Below are positions 16,822-25,041 of a DNA stretch of 47,752 nt, in pieces (position 1 is the first letter of the stretch; each line of letters opens with the position of its first letter). The DNA is from Streptomyces pyxinicus. Its GTDB lineage: Bacteria; Actinomycetota; Actinomycetes; Streptomycetales; Streptomycetaceae. Made by a program: the position numbers and the translations under genes. The notes under the pieces are model-generated. The model was not told the DNA's origin, searched no databases, and saw only the letters and a program-made list of their open reading frames with translations. Location: positions 1 through 47,752 of the forward strand of contig NZ_JANUGP010000044.1 in assembly GCF_024753135.1 (NCBI RefSeq), given 5' to 3'.

Positions 16822-18915
16822 GTGACGCGCAGCGTGTACGTCACCGGGATCGACCGCGGTGACGGCCGCCAGGTCGTGGAGCTGGGAGTCATGGAACTCC
16901 TGACCCGTCAGGTCGACCGGGTGGGGGTCTTCCGCCCGCTCGTGCACGACGGTCCGGACCGGCTGTTCGAGTTGCTGCGGGCCCGCTACCGCCTCTCGCA
17001 GGACCCGGCGACGGTCTACGGCATGGACTACCACGAGGCGTCCGCGCTCCAGGCCGAGCAGGGCACCGACGAACTGGTCTCCGCCCTCGTCGACCGCTTC
17101 CACCTGGTGGCCCGCGACTACGACGTGGTCCTCGTCCTCGGCACCGACTTCGCCGACACCCAGCTCCCGGACGAGCTGTCCCTCAACGCCCGCCTCGCCA
17201 ACGAGTTCGGCGCCTCCGTGATCCCGGTGGTCGGCGGCCGGCGGCAGAGCGCGGAGTCCGTGCTCGCCGAGACCCGCAACGCCTACCGCGCCTACGACGG
17301 CCTCGGCTGCGACGTGCTCGCCATGGTCACCAACCGGGTCGCCCGCGAGGACCGCGACGAGATGGCCGAGCGGCTCGCGAACCGGTTGCCGGTGCCCTGC
17401 TACGTCGTCCCCGACGAGCCCGCGCTGTCCGCGCCCACGGTCGCCCAGATCGGCCAGGCGCTCGGCGCCAGGGTGCTGCTCGGCGACGACTCCGGGCTCG
17501 CCCGGGACGCGCTCGGCTTCGTCTTCGGCGGCGCGATGCTGCCCAACTTCCTGGCCGCCCTGACCCCGGGCTGCCTGGTGGTGACCCCGGGCGACCGCGC
17601 CGACCTGGTCGTCGGCACGCTGGCCGCGCACAGCGCCGGCACCCCGCCGATCGCCGGCGTGCTGCTGACCCTGAACGAGGTGCCGAGCCAGGAGATCCTC
17701 ACCCTGGCCGCCCGCCTCGCCCCCGGCACCCCGGTGCTCTCGGTGGCCGGCAACAGCTTCCCCACCGCCGAGCAGCTCTTCTCCCTGGAGGGGAAGATGA
17801 CCGCGGCCACCCCGCGCAAGGCGGAGACCGCGCTCGGCCTGTTCGAGCGGTACGCCGACACCGCCGACCTGGCCCGCCGGGTCTCGGCGCCGAGCGGCGA
17901 CCGGGTCACCCCGATGATGTTCGAGCACAAGCTGCTGGAACAGGCCCGCGCCGACAAGCGCCGGGTGGTGCTGCCGGAGGGCACCGAGGCGCGGGTGCTG
18001 CACGCGGCCGAGGTGCTGCTGCGCCGGGGCGTGTGCGACCTGACCCTGCTGGGGCCGGTCGAGCAGATCCGCAAGAAGGCCGCGGACCTCGGCATCGACC
18101 TCGGCGACACCCAGGTGATCGACCCGGCCACCTCCGACCTGCGCGACTCCTTCGCCGAGCGGTACGCGGCGCTGCGCGCCCACAAGGGCGTCACCGTCGA
18201 GCTGGCCCACGACGTCGTCTCCGACGTGAACTACTTCGGCACCCTGATGGTCCAGGAGGGCCTGGCCGACGGCATGGTGTCCGGCTCGGTGCACTCCACG
18301 GCGGCCACCATCCGCCCCGCCTTCGAGATCATCAAGACCCGGCCGGACGCCTCGATCGTCTCCTCGGTGTTCTTCATGTGCCTGGCCGACAAGGTACTGG
18401 TCTACGGCGACTGCGCGGTCAACCCGGACCCGGACGCCGAGCAGCTCGCGGACATCGCCATCCAGTCCGCCGCCACCGCCGCGCGGTTCGGGGTCGAGCC
18501 GCGGATCGCGATGCTGTCGTACTCCACCGGCACCTCCGGCTCCGGCGCCGACGTCGACAAGGTGCGCGAGGCCACCGAACTGGCCCGCTCGCGCCGCACC
18601 GACCTCAAGATCGAGGGCCCGATCCAGTACGACGCCGCCGTGGAGCCCTCGGTCGCCGCGACCAAGCTGCCCGGCTCCGAGGTGGCCGGCCAGGCCAGCG
18701 TGCTGATCTTCCCCGACCTCAACACCGGCAACAACACCTACAAGGCCGTGCAGCGCTCGGCCGGCGCGATCGCCGTCGGCCCGGTCCTCCAGGGCCTGCG
18801 CAAGCCGGTCAACGACCTGTCCCGGGGCGCGCTCGTCCAGGACATCGTCAACACCGTCGCCATCACGGCGATCCAGGCCCAGACGCCCGCGACCCAGAAG
18901 GCGACCCAGCAGTGA
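16822..18915 (+). CDS. pta: Phosphate acetyltransferase
   Basis: Converts acetyl-CoA and phosphate to acetyl phosphate and CoA. The 697-residue long-form enzyme has an N-terminal BioD-like P-loop-type domain (1-~210), a DRTGG domain (~215-330) and the C-terminal PTA domain (~375-690) with VVLPEGTEARVLHAAEVLL, DGMVSGSVHSTAATIRPAF and LIFPDLNTGNNTYKAVQR. GTG 16822 has GGAG 8 nt upstream; an in-frame start at 16747 has none. The stop overlaps the ackA GTG (18912-18915), so the two are translated as a coupled operon. Upstream, GTTTCAG occurs twice 19 bp apart (16773, 16792), possibly a regulator site. Confidence 0.96.
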   Translation: MTRSVYVTGIDRGDGRQVVELGVMELLTRQVDRVGVFRPLVHDGPDRLFELLRARYRLSQDPATVYGMDYHEASALQAEQGTDELVSALVDRFHLVARDYDVVLVLGTDFADTQLPDELSLNARLANEFGASVIPVVGGRRQSAESVLAETRNAYRAYDGLGCDVLAMVTNRVAREDRDEMAERLANRLPVPCYVVPDEPALSAPTVAQIGQALGARVLLGDDSGLARDALGFVFGGAMLPNFLAALTPGCLVVTPGDRADLVVGTLAAHSAGTPPIAGVLLTLNEVPSQEILTLAARLAPGTPVLSVAGNSFPTAEQLFSLEGKMTAATPRKAETALGLFERYADTADLARRVSAPSGDRVTPMMFEHKLLEQARADKRRVVLPEGTEARVLHAAEVLLRRGVCDLTLLGPVEQIRKKAADLGIDLGDTQVIDPATSDLRDSFAERYAALRAHKGVTVELAHDVVSDVNYFGTLMVQEGLADGMVSGSVHSTAATIRPAFEIIKTRPDASIVSSVFFMCLADKVLVYGDCAVNPDPDAEQLADIAIQSAATAARFGVEPRIAMLSYSTGTSGSGADVDKVREATELARSRRTDLKIEGPIQYDAAVEPSVAATKLPGSEVAGQASVLIFPDLNTGNNTYKAVQRSAGAIAVGPVLQGLRKPVNDLSRGALVQDIVNTVAITAIQAQTPATQKATQQ

Positions 18916-20123
18916 CCACGCCCACCCGTGTCCTCGTCCTCAACTCCGGCTCCTCGTCGCTGAAGTACCAGCTCCTCGACATGCGCGACGCGAGCCGGCT
19001 CGCCGTCGGCCTGGTGGAGCGGATCGGTGAGCAGACCTCCCGGCTCAAGCACACCTGCGTCGGCAGCGGCGACACCCGCGAGCAGAACGGTCCGATCGCC
19101 GACCACGAGGCCGCCTTGAAGGCCGTCGCCGACGAGCTGTCCCGCGACGGCATCGGCCTGGACTCCCCCGAACTGGCCGCGATCGGGCACCGGGTGGTGC
19201 ACGGCGGGATGTTCTTCACCGAGCCGACCGTCGTGGACGACGAGGTGCTCACCGAGATCGAGCGGCTGATCCCGGTCGCCCCGCTGCACAACCCGGCCAA
19301 CCTCACCGGCATCCGCACCGCCCGGGCGCTGCGCCCCGACCTGCCCCAGGTCGCCGTCTTCGACACCGCCTTCCACACCACCATGCCGGAGTCGGCGGCG
19401 CGCTACGCGATCGACCCGAAGACCGCCGACCGGCACCGCATCCGCCGCTACGGCTTCCACGGCACCTCGCACGCCTACGTCTCCCGCGAGACCGCCCGGC
19501 TGCTGGGCAAGGACCCGGCCGAGGTCAACGTGATCGTGCTGCACCTGGGCAACGGCGCCTCCGCGTCCGCGGTCGAGAAGGGCCGCTGCGTGGACACCTC
19601 CATGGGGCTCACGCCTTTGGAGGGGCTCGTGATGGGTACGCGATCCGGCGACCTGGATCCGGCCGTCATCTTCCATTTGGCCCGGGTTGGCAAAATGTCC
19701 ATGGACGAGATCGACACTCTCCTCAACAAGAGGAGCGGGCTGTTCGGTCTGTGCGGGGACAACGACATGCGCGAGATCCGCCGCCGGATCGACGAGGGCG
19801 ACGAAGAGGCGGCGCTCGCCTTCGCTATTTACATTCACCGGCTGCGGAAGTACATCGGCGCCTATTACGCCGTGCTCGGGACGGTGGACGCGGTCGTGTT
19901 CACGGCCGGGGTCGGCGAGAACGCGGCGCCCGTGCGGGAGGCGGCGATCGCGGGCCTGGAGGGCCTGGGCCTCGCAATCGACCCGGAGCGCAACGCCGTG
20001 CGCTCCGGGGAGGCGCGGCTGGTCTCTCCGGACTCCGCGCGGGTGGCCGTGGCCGTGGTGCCGACGGACGAGGAACTGGAGATCGCGACGCAGACTTACG
20101 CGCTGGTCGGAAAGAACAACTGA
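18912..20123 (+). CDS. ackA: Acetate kinase
   Basis: Transfers phosphate between acetyl phosphate and ADP, giving acetate and ATP, or works in reverse for acetate activation. The 403-residue enzyme shows all family motifs: VLVLNSGSSSLKYQLL (N-terminus), IGHRVVHGG, FDTAFHTTMP, YGFHGTSHAYV, VIVLHLGNGASASAV, DTSMGLTPLEGLVMGTRSGDLDP and FTAGVGENA. GTG 18912 overlaps the pta stop. No strong terminator lies before the pyruvate kinase gene 84 bp downstream, although that gap contains its own palindrome. Confidence 0.97.
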   Translation: MTTPTRVLVLNSGSSSLKYQLLDMRDASRLAVGLVERIGEQTSRLKHTCVGSGDTREQNGPIADHEAALKAVADELSRDGIGLDSPELAAIGHRVVHGGMFFTEPTVVDDEVLTEIERLIPVAPLHNPANLTGIRTARALRPDLPQVAVFDTAFHTTMPESAARYAIDPKTADRHRIRRYGFHGTSHAYVSRETARLLGKDPAEVNVIVLHLGNGASASAVEKGRCVDTSMGLTPLEGLVMGTRSGDLDPAVIFHLARVGKMSMDEIDTLLNKRSGLFGLCGDNDMREIRRRIDEGDEEAALAFAIYIHRLRKYIGAYYAVLGTVDAVVFTAGVGENAAPVREAAIAGLEGLGLAIDPERNAVRSGEARLVSPDSARVAVAVVPTDEELEIATQTYALVGKNN

Positions 20124-20156
20124 AGAGCACCTGAGCGGTGTGCCACTCATTTGTAC

Positions 20157-20179
20157 ATTCCGCCAGACGGAATATTCCG
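20157..20179. promoter_or_regulatory. Overlapping palindromes in ackA-pyk gap
   Basis: Three alternating half-sites occur: ATTCCG (20157-20162), CGGAAT (20168-20173) and ATTCCG (20174-20179). The last two form the perfect palindrome CGGAATATTCCG; the first two form an inverted repeat with a 5-bp spacer. The site lies 28 bp before the pyk ATG, in a suitable place for an operator. The binding protein is unknown. Confidence 0.5.
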
Positions 20180-20207
20180 TAGCGAAACAAACCGATAGGA
20201 TCGCCCT

Positions 20208-21635
20208 ATGCGCCGTTCGAAAATCGTCTGTACTCTCGGCCCCGCGGTCGACTCCCACGAGATGCTCGTCGCCATGATCGAGGCGGGCATGAACGTGGCC
20301 CGTTTCAACTTCAGCCACGGCACCCACGCCGAGCACCAGGCGCGGTACGACCGCGTCCGGGCCGCCGCCAAGGAGACCGGCCGGGCCATCGGCGTCCTCG
20401 CCGACCTCCAGGGCCCGAAGATCCGCCTGGAGACCTTCGCGGAGGGTCCGGTCGAGCTGGAGCGCGGTGACGAGTTCGTCATCACGACCGAGGACGTGCC
20501 GGGCGACAAGCAGATCTGCGGTACGACGTACAAGGGACTGCCGGGCGACGTCTCGCGCGGCGACCAGGTCCTGATCAACGACGGCAACGTCGAGCTGCGG
20601 GTCGTGGACGTCGAGGGCCCCCGGGTGAAGACGATCGTGATCGAGGGCGGTGTCGTCTCCGACCACAAGGGCATCAACCTGCCCGGCGCGGCCGTCAACG
20701 TGCCCGCGCTGAGCGAGAAGGACGTCGAGGACCTGCGCTTCGCCCTCCGCATGGGCTGCGACATGGTCGCCCTGTCCTTCGTCCGCGACGCCAAGGACGT
20801 CAACGACGTCCACAAGGTCATGGACGAGGAGGGGCGCCGCGTCCCGGTCATCGCCAAGGTGGAGAAGCCGCAGGCGGTGGAGAACATGGCGGACGTCGTC
20901 GCGGCGTTCGACGCCGTCATGGTGGCCCGGGGCGACCTGGCCGTCGAGTACCCGCTCGAAAAGGTCCCGATGGTGCAGAAGCGCCTGATCGAGCTGTGCC
21001 GGCGCAACGCCAAGCCGGTGATCGTGGCGACCCAGATGATGGAGTCGATGATCACCAACTCCCGGCCGACCCGCGCCGAGGCCTCCGACGTGGCCAACGC
21101 GATCCTGGACGGCGCGGACGCGGTCATGCTCTCCGCCGAGTCCTCGGTGGGCGCCTACCCGGTCGAGACCGTCAAGACCATGTCGAAGATCGTCACGGCG
21201 GCCGAGCAGGAGTTGCTCGCCAAGGGCCTCCAGCCGCTGGTGCCGGGCAAGAAGCCGCGCACGCAGGGCGGTTCGGTGGCCCGTGCCGCCGCCGAGATCG
21301 CCGACTTCCTCGGCGGCAAGGGCCTGATCGCCTTCACCAAGTCCGGCGACACCGCCCGCCGGCTGTCCCGCTACCGCGCGGCCCAGCCGATCCTGGCCTT
21401 CACCACCGACGAGGGCACCCGCAACCAGCTCACCCTGAGCTGGGGCGTGGAGTCGCACGTCGTGCCGTTCGTCAACACCACGGACGAGATGGTCGACATG
21501 GTGGACCAGGAACTGGCCAAGCTGAACCGCTTCAACACCGGCGACACGGTCATCATCACCGCCGGCTCGCCTCCCGGCGTGCCGGGCACCACGAACATGG
21601 TGCGGGTGCACCACCTGGGCGGCGAAACCGGCTGA
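20208..21635 (+). CDS. pyk: Pyruvate kinase
   Basis: Converts phosphoenolpyruvate and ADP to pyruvate and ATP. The 475-residue enzyme begins MRRSKIVCTLGPAVDS and has ADLQGPKIRL, the active-site signature region VIAKVEKPQAVENM, MVARGDLAVE, VATQMMESMITNSRPTRAEASDVANAILDG and a C-terminal domain with GLIAFTKSGDTARRLSRYR. ATG 20208 has AGGA at 7 nt; TAGGAT at 20196-20201 could alternatively be a -10 giving a near-leaderless mRNA. A strong hairpin follows the stop. Together with pfkA, pta and ackA it forms a compact glycolysis/acetate group. Another pyk paralogue elsewhere in the genome is likely but not visible. Confidence 0.97.
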   Translation: MRRSKIVCTLGPAVDSHEMLVAMIEAGMNVARFNFSHGTHAEHQARYDRVRAAAKETGRAIGVLADLQGPKIRLETFAEGPVELERGDEFVITTEDVPGDKQICGTTYKGLPGDVSRGDQVLINDGNVELRVVDVEGPRVKTIVIEGGVVSDHKGINLPGAAVNVPALSEKDVEDLRFALRMGCDMVALSFVRDAKDVNDVHKVMDEEGRRVPVIAKVEKPQAVENMADVVAAFDAVMVARGDLAVEYPLEKVPMVQKRLIELCRRNAKPVIVATQMMESMITNSRPTRAEASDVANAILDGADAVMLSAESSVGAYPVETVKTMSKIVTAAEQELLAKGLQPLVPGKKPRTQGGSVARAAAEIADFLGGKGLIAFTKSGDTARRLSRYRAAQPILAFTTDEGTRNQLTLSWGVESHVVPFVNTTDEMVDMVDQELAKLNRFNTGDTVIITAGSPPGVPGTTNMVRVHHLGGETG

Positions 21636-21652
21636 CCCATCCTGTACGACAC

Positions 21653-21687
21653 CGAGGGCGCCCCCTGTTGCGCAGGGGGCGCCCTCG
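21653..21687. terminator. Terminator between convergent pyk and secreted-protein operon
   Basis: A perfect 15-bp stem, 21653-21667 with 21673-21687, closes a 5-nt loop (TTGCG). It lies 17 nt after the pyk stop and 36 bp beyond the convergent gene's stop, so it can serve both strands. Confidence 0.88.
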
Positions 21688-21723
21688 GCGTGTGCGGCTC
21701 CCGAAAAGTTCAGGGCAGGCCGG

Positions 21724-23103
21724 TCAGTCGGTCGTGTACACGTGCATGCCGGGGATGGTCAGATTGCCGCCGAACTGGGCGGCCTGGACCACCTTGACGT
21801 TGGTGAAGTAGATCAGCGGGATGTTCAGCGGGGGCGGGCTGTCGGGGCTGAACGTCACCGGGATCAGGCCGAAGAGGTTGCCCGAGATGCTCTCGGTGTA
21901 CATCACCGTGTCGCCGCCGGTGATCTTGGACGAGGAGCCCTTGGATGCCTGGACATGGTACGTCTTGCCGGCCTGCTTGTCCTTCACCGTCTGGTGCAGG
22001 TCCCCGATGTCGGTGCCGCCGGAGATGACGTACTTCAGCACCTTCTTGGTGGTGCCGCCGGCCGTCTTCACCTCGACGACGCCCTGGTAGTCGGCAGCCT
22101 TGAGCAGCAGCGAGCTGGCGTTCAGGTACCAGGGGTCGTCCGCGACCAGCACCTTGTTGTCGACGCCACCCTCGGCGTCCGTGGCCTTCGGGCAGTCCTT
22201 GGCGGCATCGGACTCGCTCGCGGAGGGAGTAGGAGACGGGGACGAGGTCGCGGAGGCGGTGGCGTCGTCTGCCGTCTTGCTGGCGTCGTCCGTGGTCTTC
22301 TTCGCCGTGTCGGTGGTGTTCTTCGCCGTGTCGGTGGTGTTCTTCACCGTGTCCTCGACCGTCTTGCCGGCCTTGGACGCGGTGTCCTTCACGGGGTCGG
22401 AAGCCTTGGAACCGGACGACGCGGTGTTGTCGTCAGCCGACGCGGACGCGGTCGGCGTCGGCGTCGTGGAGGTGTCCGAGTGCTTCTTGCCACCGGTGAG
22501 AATGTCGCCGATCGTGTCGCCGATGGTGTCCAGCAGGCCACCGGAGCTCCTCGACGGGGACGGGCTGGGCGTGGATTCGGAAGAGCCGGACCCGGCGGAC
22601 GGGGAGGGCTTGGGCGTGACCTCGTCGTCGGAACCTGAATCCGACGGGGAGGGCTGGTCCGAGTCCCCGGAGCCCTTCGTATCCTGCTTCCCGCTCTTGT
22701 CGTCCTTCTCGGCCGTTTCCGCCTTCTCGGTCCCCTCGGAAGGCGTGGCGGTCTCCGACGTGCTCTCGGAGGCGGACGGCGACGGCGAGTCCGAGGGGTC
22801 CTTGTCGTCCTTTCCGTCCTTGGAGTCGTCCAGCGCCTTGACGCAGTCCTTGTACTCGTCGGCCGTCAGGCTCTTGGCCGAGGTCGTCGGTGACGGGGTG
22901 CCGCTGTTGTCGGCGAGGGCGAGTGTGGATGTGAAGCCCATGCCCACGATGACGGCCGTCGGCATCGCCACGGAGGCTATCGCCTTGCCGGCCGGCATGT
23001 GGAACCTGGTGAACAGCGGCTTCCTGGGGGCCGCGTGGCGGGGCCCGGTTCTCGCGCGGGACCCGTTCACATCGGCCCCGCGGGTCACCTCGTCAGCCGG
23101 CAC
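21724..23103 (-). CDS. Secreted Ser/Asp/Thr-rich protein with DUF6230-like C-terminal motif
   Basis: A 459-residue exported protein of unknown function. Residues ~30-65 form a signal peptide (FTRFHMPAGKAIASVAM, hydrophobic core, ALA-DN cleavage). Residues ~75-330 are low complexity, rich in Ser, Asp, Pro, Thr and Lys, with SPSPS runs and a 7-residue amphipathic repeat (NTTDTAK). The C-terminal ~145 residues look folded and end TNVKVVQAAQFGGNLTIPGM-HVY, resembling the DUF6230 protein two genes upstream (see findings). GTG 23103 has GGGAGG 4-5 nt upstream and overlaps the DUF6114 gene by 11 bp, so the three-gene operon is translationally coupled here. No LPXTG sorting motif is visible. A longer ORF to 23376 lies antisense to nothing useful and is rejected. 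Confidence 0.75.
   Translation of the reverse strand: MPADEVTRGADVNGSRARTGPRHAAPRKPLFTRFHMPAGKAIASVAMPTAVIVGMGFTSTLALADNSGTPSPTTSAKSLTADEYKDCVKALDDSKDGKDDKDPSDSPSPSASESTSETATPSEGTEKAETAEKDDKSGKQDTKGSGDSDQPSPSDSGSDDEVTPKPSPSAGSGSSESTPSPSPSRSSGGLLDTIGDTIGDILTGGKKHSDTSTTPTPTASASADDNTASSGSKASDPVKDTASKAGKTVEDTVKNTTDTAKNTTDTAKKTTDDASKTADDATASATSSPSPTPSASESDAAKDCPKATDAEGGVDNKVLVADDPWYLNASSLLLKAADYQGVVEVKTAGGTTKKVLKYVISGGTDIGDLHQTVKDKQAGKTYHVQASKGSSSKITGGDTVMYTESISGNLFGLIPVTFSPDSPPPLNIPLIYFTNVKVVQAAQFGGNLTIPGMHVYTTD
22292..22354 (-). repeat. Three tandem 21-bp repeats within the secreted-protein gene
   Basis: Units 22292-22312, 22313-22333 and 22334-22354 differ at only a few positions (core TTCTTCGCCGTGTCG). 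They encode 7-residue units such as NTTDTAK within a Lys/Thr/Asp amphipathic tract. Copy number may vary between strains. Confidence 0.85.
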
Positions 23104-23650
23104 TGTGCCTCCCGTTCGCCCCGTTGGCCGGGCTCGTTCCTGACAGATCGTTCGACTCGATCGCCGGCTCCGTCCCCTGCGGCGGCAGCGGAGCGGTCCC
23201 GAAGTCGCCGCCCTCTCCAGGGCCGGCCACGGCCGCCGGCTCCGACTGCTCCGGCACACCCGGCGCCCAGGACACGGCCATCGCACCGCCGACGAGGGCG
23301 AACAGGAAGCCCACGACGAAGCCGCCGAAGTTGGACACGGGGAGGGACACCAGGCCCAGCAGGATCGCCGCGACACCCGCGAACACCCGTACGTGCTTCT
23401 GGAACCAGAGGCTGATGCCGAGGACGACGAGCAGCACTCCGATGATCAGCGATCCGGCTCCCGCGGTCGTCGACATCGCCAGGGTCAGATGACCGAGCTG
23501 GAGATGGGCGTACGGGAAGTACATGATCGGAAAGCCGCTGAGCAGGACGAACAGGCCGGCCCAGAACGGTCGGGTCCCCCGCCAGGCCCGGAACTGCGAC
23601 CTCCGGTGGGTGAACTGACCGGGTGCGGCGGCAGGAGTCTCGGCGCTCAT
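23093..23650 (-). CDS. DUF6114 integral membrane protein
   Basis: A 185-residue membrane protein. The cytoplasmic N-terminus contains THRRSQFRAWRGTRPFW; four hydrophobic segments follow at about 28-48, 55-78, 83-105 and 108-130 (for example AGSLIIGVLLVVLGISLWF and VFAGVAAILLGLVSLPVSNFGGFVVGFLFALVGGAMAV). The Pro/Glu-rich tail (135-185) is probably disordered. ATG 23650 has GGGAG 9 nt upstream. It is encoded between a DUF6230 secreted protein and a second secreted protein on the same strand. The family is, as I recall, always found beside DUF6230 genes in streptomycetes; a role in anchoring or exporting the partner proteins is inference. Confidence 0.82.
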   Translation of the reverse strand: MSAETPAAAPGQFTHRRSQFRAWRGTRPFWAGLFVLLSGFPIMYFPYAHLQLGHLTLAMSTTAGAGSLIIGVLLVVLGISLWFQKHVRVFAGVAAILLGLVSLPVSNFGGFVVGFLFALVGGAMAVSWAPGVPEQSEPAAVAGPGEGGDFGTAPLPPQGTEPAIESNDLSGTSPANGANGRHSAG

Positions 23651-23766
23651 GGAAAACAGCTCCCTGGTGCGGCGTTGCTGTGGTGGTGATGCGAGCCGCG
23701 CGTGGCGACGCGGCCGGTATGTGGACAGGCGGGGGCGCCGAGGCTCCCCCGCCTGTCAGCGAGTGC

Positions 23767-24417
23767 CTAGTAGCACTCCTTGTCGGGGCCGGAACCCTTG
23801 ACCAGCGACATGTGCAGGCCGCTGAGCTTGAAGGTTCCGGCGGTGGTCGCCCACGCCGTCTGCTTCACATCGGTCAGGTCCGCGGACTCCGCCTGCTGTG
23901 CGAAGCCGTACGGGTTGGCCTGCTCGCTGCCGCCCTTCATACCCGGACCCTGGCTGGCGTCCTTGGCGGCAACACCGATGTCGATGTTGTTGAAGGTGGC
24001 GTCGGCGTTGAGATCCTCGACGTCGATGTACAGACGCTCCGCCTGGACCTGCTTGTCCTTGTCGGAGCTGTTGCCGGCTTCCAGCCGCAGCGTGATGTTG
24101 CCGAGGACCGGCACCGGGGTGACGACCGACTGGCACATCTTCTGGATCGTCGCCGTCTTGAACGAGGACACCGCGACCGGGTGGGTCGCCTTGTCGCCGG
24201 TCAGGGTGTAGCCCTGGTCGATCGCCCCGTACTGCGCGAAGCCGTTACCGTGGAGCGACTTCGCCGTCACCTTGAACGACTGACCCGACACGCTGAACGA
24301 AGCCGCGAGGGCACCCTGGGCCAGGGCGACGCCTATCGCTGCCGTAGCGGCGACGCTGGGCACCATGACCACAGCGAACCGCTTCCATCTGGTCCCGCCA
24401 CGCACCTGGGACTCCAT
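23767..24417 (-). CDS. DUF6230 secreted protein (sometimes mislabelled cholesterol esterase)
   Basis: A 216-residue exported protein. The signal peptide spans residues 1-~38: a basic start (MESQVRGGTRWKRF), a hydrophobic core and ALA-ASF cleavage. The mature part is beta-rich, contains DUF6230-type patches ERLYIDVEDLNADATFNNIDI and TDVKQTAWATTAGTFKLSGLHM, and ends with a cysteine (DKECY); with MCQSVV this gives two cysteines that could form a disulphide. No serine-hydrolase GXSXG motif is seen, so the historical esterase label is unsupported. ATG 24417 has AGGAGG 5 nt upstream, an excellent site. It is the first gene of the three-gene envelope operon and lies downstream of a 624-bp palindrome-rich gap. 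Confidence 0.82.
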   Translation of the reverse strand: MESQVRGGTRWKRFAVVMVPSVAATAAIGVALAQGALAASFSVSGQSFKVTAKSLHGNGFAQYGAIDQGYTLTGDKATHPVAVSSFKTATIQKMCQSVVTPVPVLGNITLRLEAGNSSDKDKQVQAERLYIDVEDLNADATFNNIDIGVAAKDASQGPGMKGGSEQANPYGFAQQAESADLTDVKQTAWATTAGTFKLSGLHMSLVKGSGPDKECY

Positions 24418-24793
24418 ATTTCCTCCTTCTCGGACGTACATCTCCTGTTCCCGGTCTGGCCCCAGACGGCGGCTCAGCCGGGCAGGGATGGGAGAAGTGC
24501 TACGTCCTCGGGAAGGAGAGCGCCCGTACTCGGAGGCGCTGTCCGCGCCCGAATCACCGGCGATCACCCCCGAGCGACAACCACTGGTCGCGCCTGACGC
24601 ACATCACGCACAACCTTGCTGGACAGGCTTCGCCGGCCGGCGAAGACCCCCCTGTCCCAGGACCGGCGCCACTGCCGCCGGTCCTGCTCGGTGGGGACCC
24701 AGAGTCTCCCGCGACCCGGCCGGCTGCCGGGGTGTGGGAATGGACCGAGCGTCGCCGATCGTGGTGCATTCTCGGCCCGGGCACAAGGGGGTT

Positions 24794-24811
24794 CGTTACT
24801 GGCTAGTAACG
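24794..24811. promoter_or_regulatory. Palindromic operator CGTTACT-N4-AGTAACG
   Basis: A perfect 7-bp inverted repeat with a 4-bp spacer (GGCT), of the TTACT...AGTAA class typical of TetR-family operators in actinobacteria. It lies 377 bp upstream of the DUF6230 ATG. Confidence 0.55.
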
Positions 24812-24877
24812 GCCGGATAACCGGAGGACGACCGGCCGGTCTCGGAGGGCGACCCTCGGTCGCATTTCAGGCCAGAG

Positions 24878-24923
24878 CAAAGCCGTTGATCCCTGGACGA
24901 AACCAGACAGATCAACGGCTTTG
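24878..24923. terminator. Long hairpin, possible terminator of the cnoX-like gene
   Basis: CAAAGCCGTTGATC (24878-24891) pairs perfectly with GATCAACGGCTTTG (24910-24923) over 14 bp with an 18-nt loop. It lies about 120 bp after the cnoX-like stop on the minus strand. The large loop and lack of a T-run make a structured RNA element an alternative. Confidence 0.5.
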
Positions 24924-24925
24924 AC

Positions 24926-24967
24926 TTACTCGGAGTAACAGCGGTCTCGATTACCAAGTTTTGGTAA
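24926..24967. promoter_or_regulatory. Two adjacent TTAC-type palindromes
   Basis: TTACTC-G-GAGTAA occupies 24926-24938 and TTACCAA-GTT-TTGGTAA occupies 24951-24967; both are perfect. Their centres are 27 bp apart. With the site at 24794 they suggest control by one or more TetR/MarR-type regulators, the nearest candidate being the TetR encoded at 26223. Confidence 0.5.
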
Positions 24968-25041
24968 AGCGAGGCGGCTCTGACGGGTTTGTCGGCCAAC
25001 TTTTCACCTCGGCACCGCGAGCCGAGGCCGTCAGCGACTGG

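Larger units (their letters stand above)
24418..25041. other. 624-bp non-coding region, palindrome-rich
   Basis: No gene is supported here on either strand; short ORFs lack ribosome sites and family features. Several inverted repeats stand out: CTTCGCCGGCCGGCGAAG (24628-24645, perfect 18 bp), GGACCGGCG/CGCCGGTCC (24660-24684), and the sites listed separately at 24794, 24878, 24926 and 24951. The stretch from 24790 to 24970 is less GC-rich than its surroundings. It must contain the promoter of the DUF6230 operon and the 3' end of the upstream cnoX-like transcript. Confidence 0.7.
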
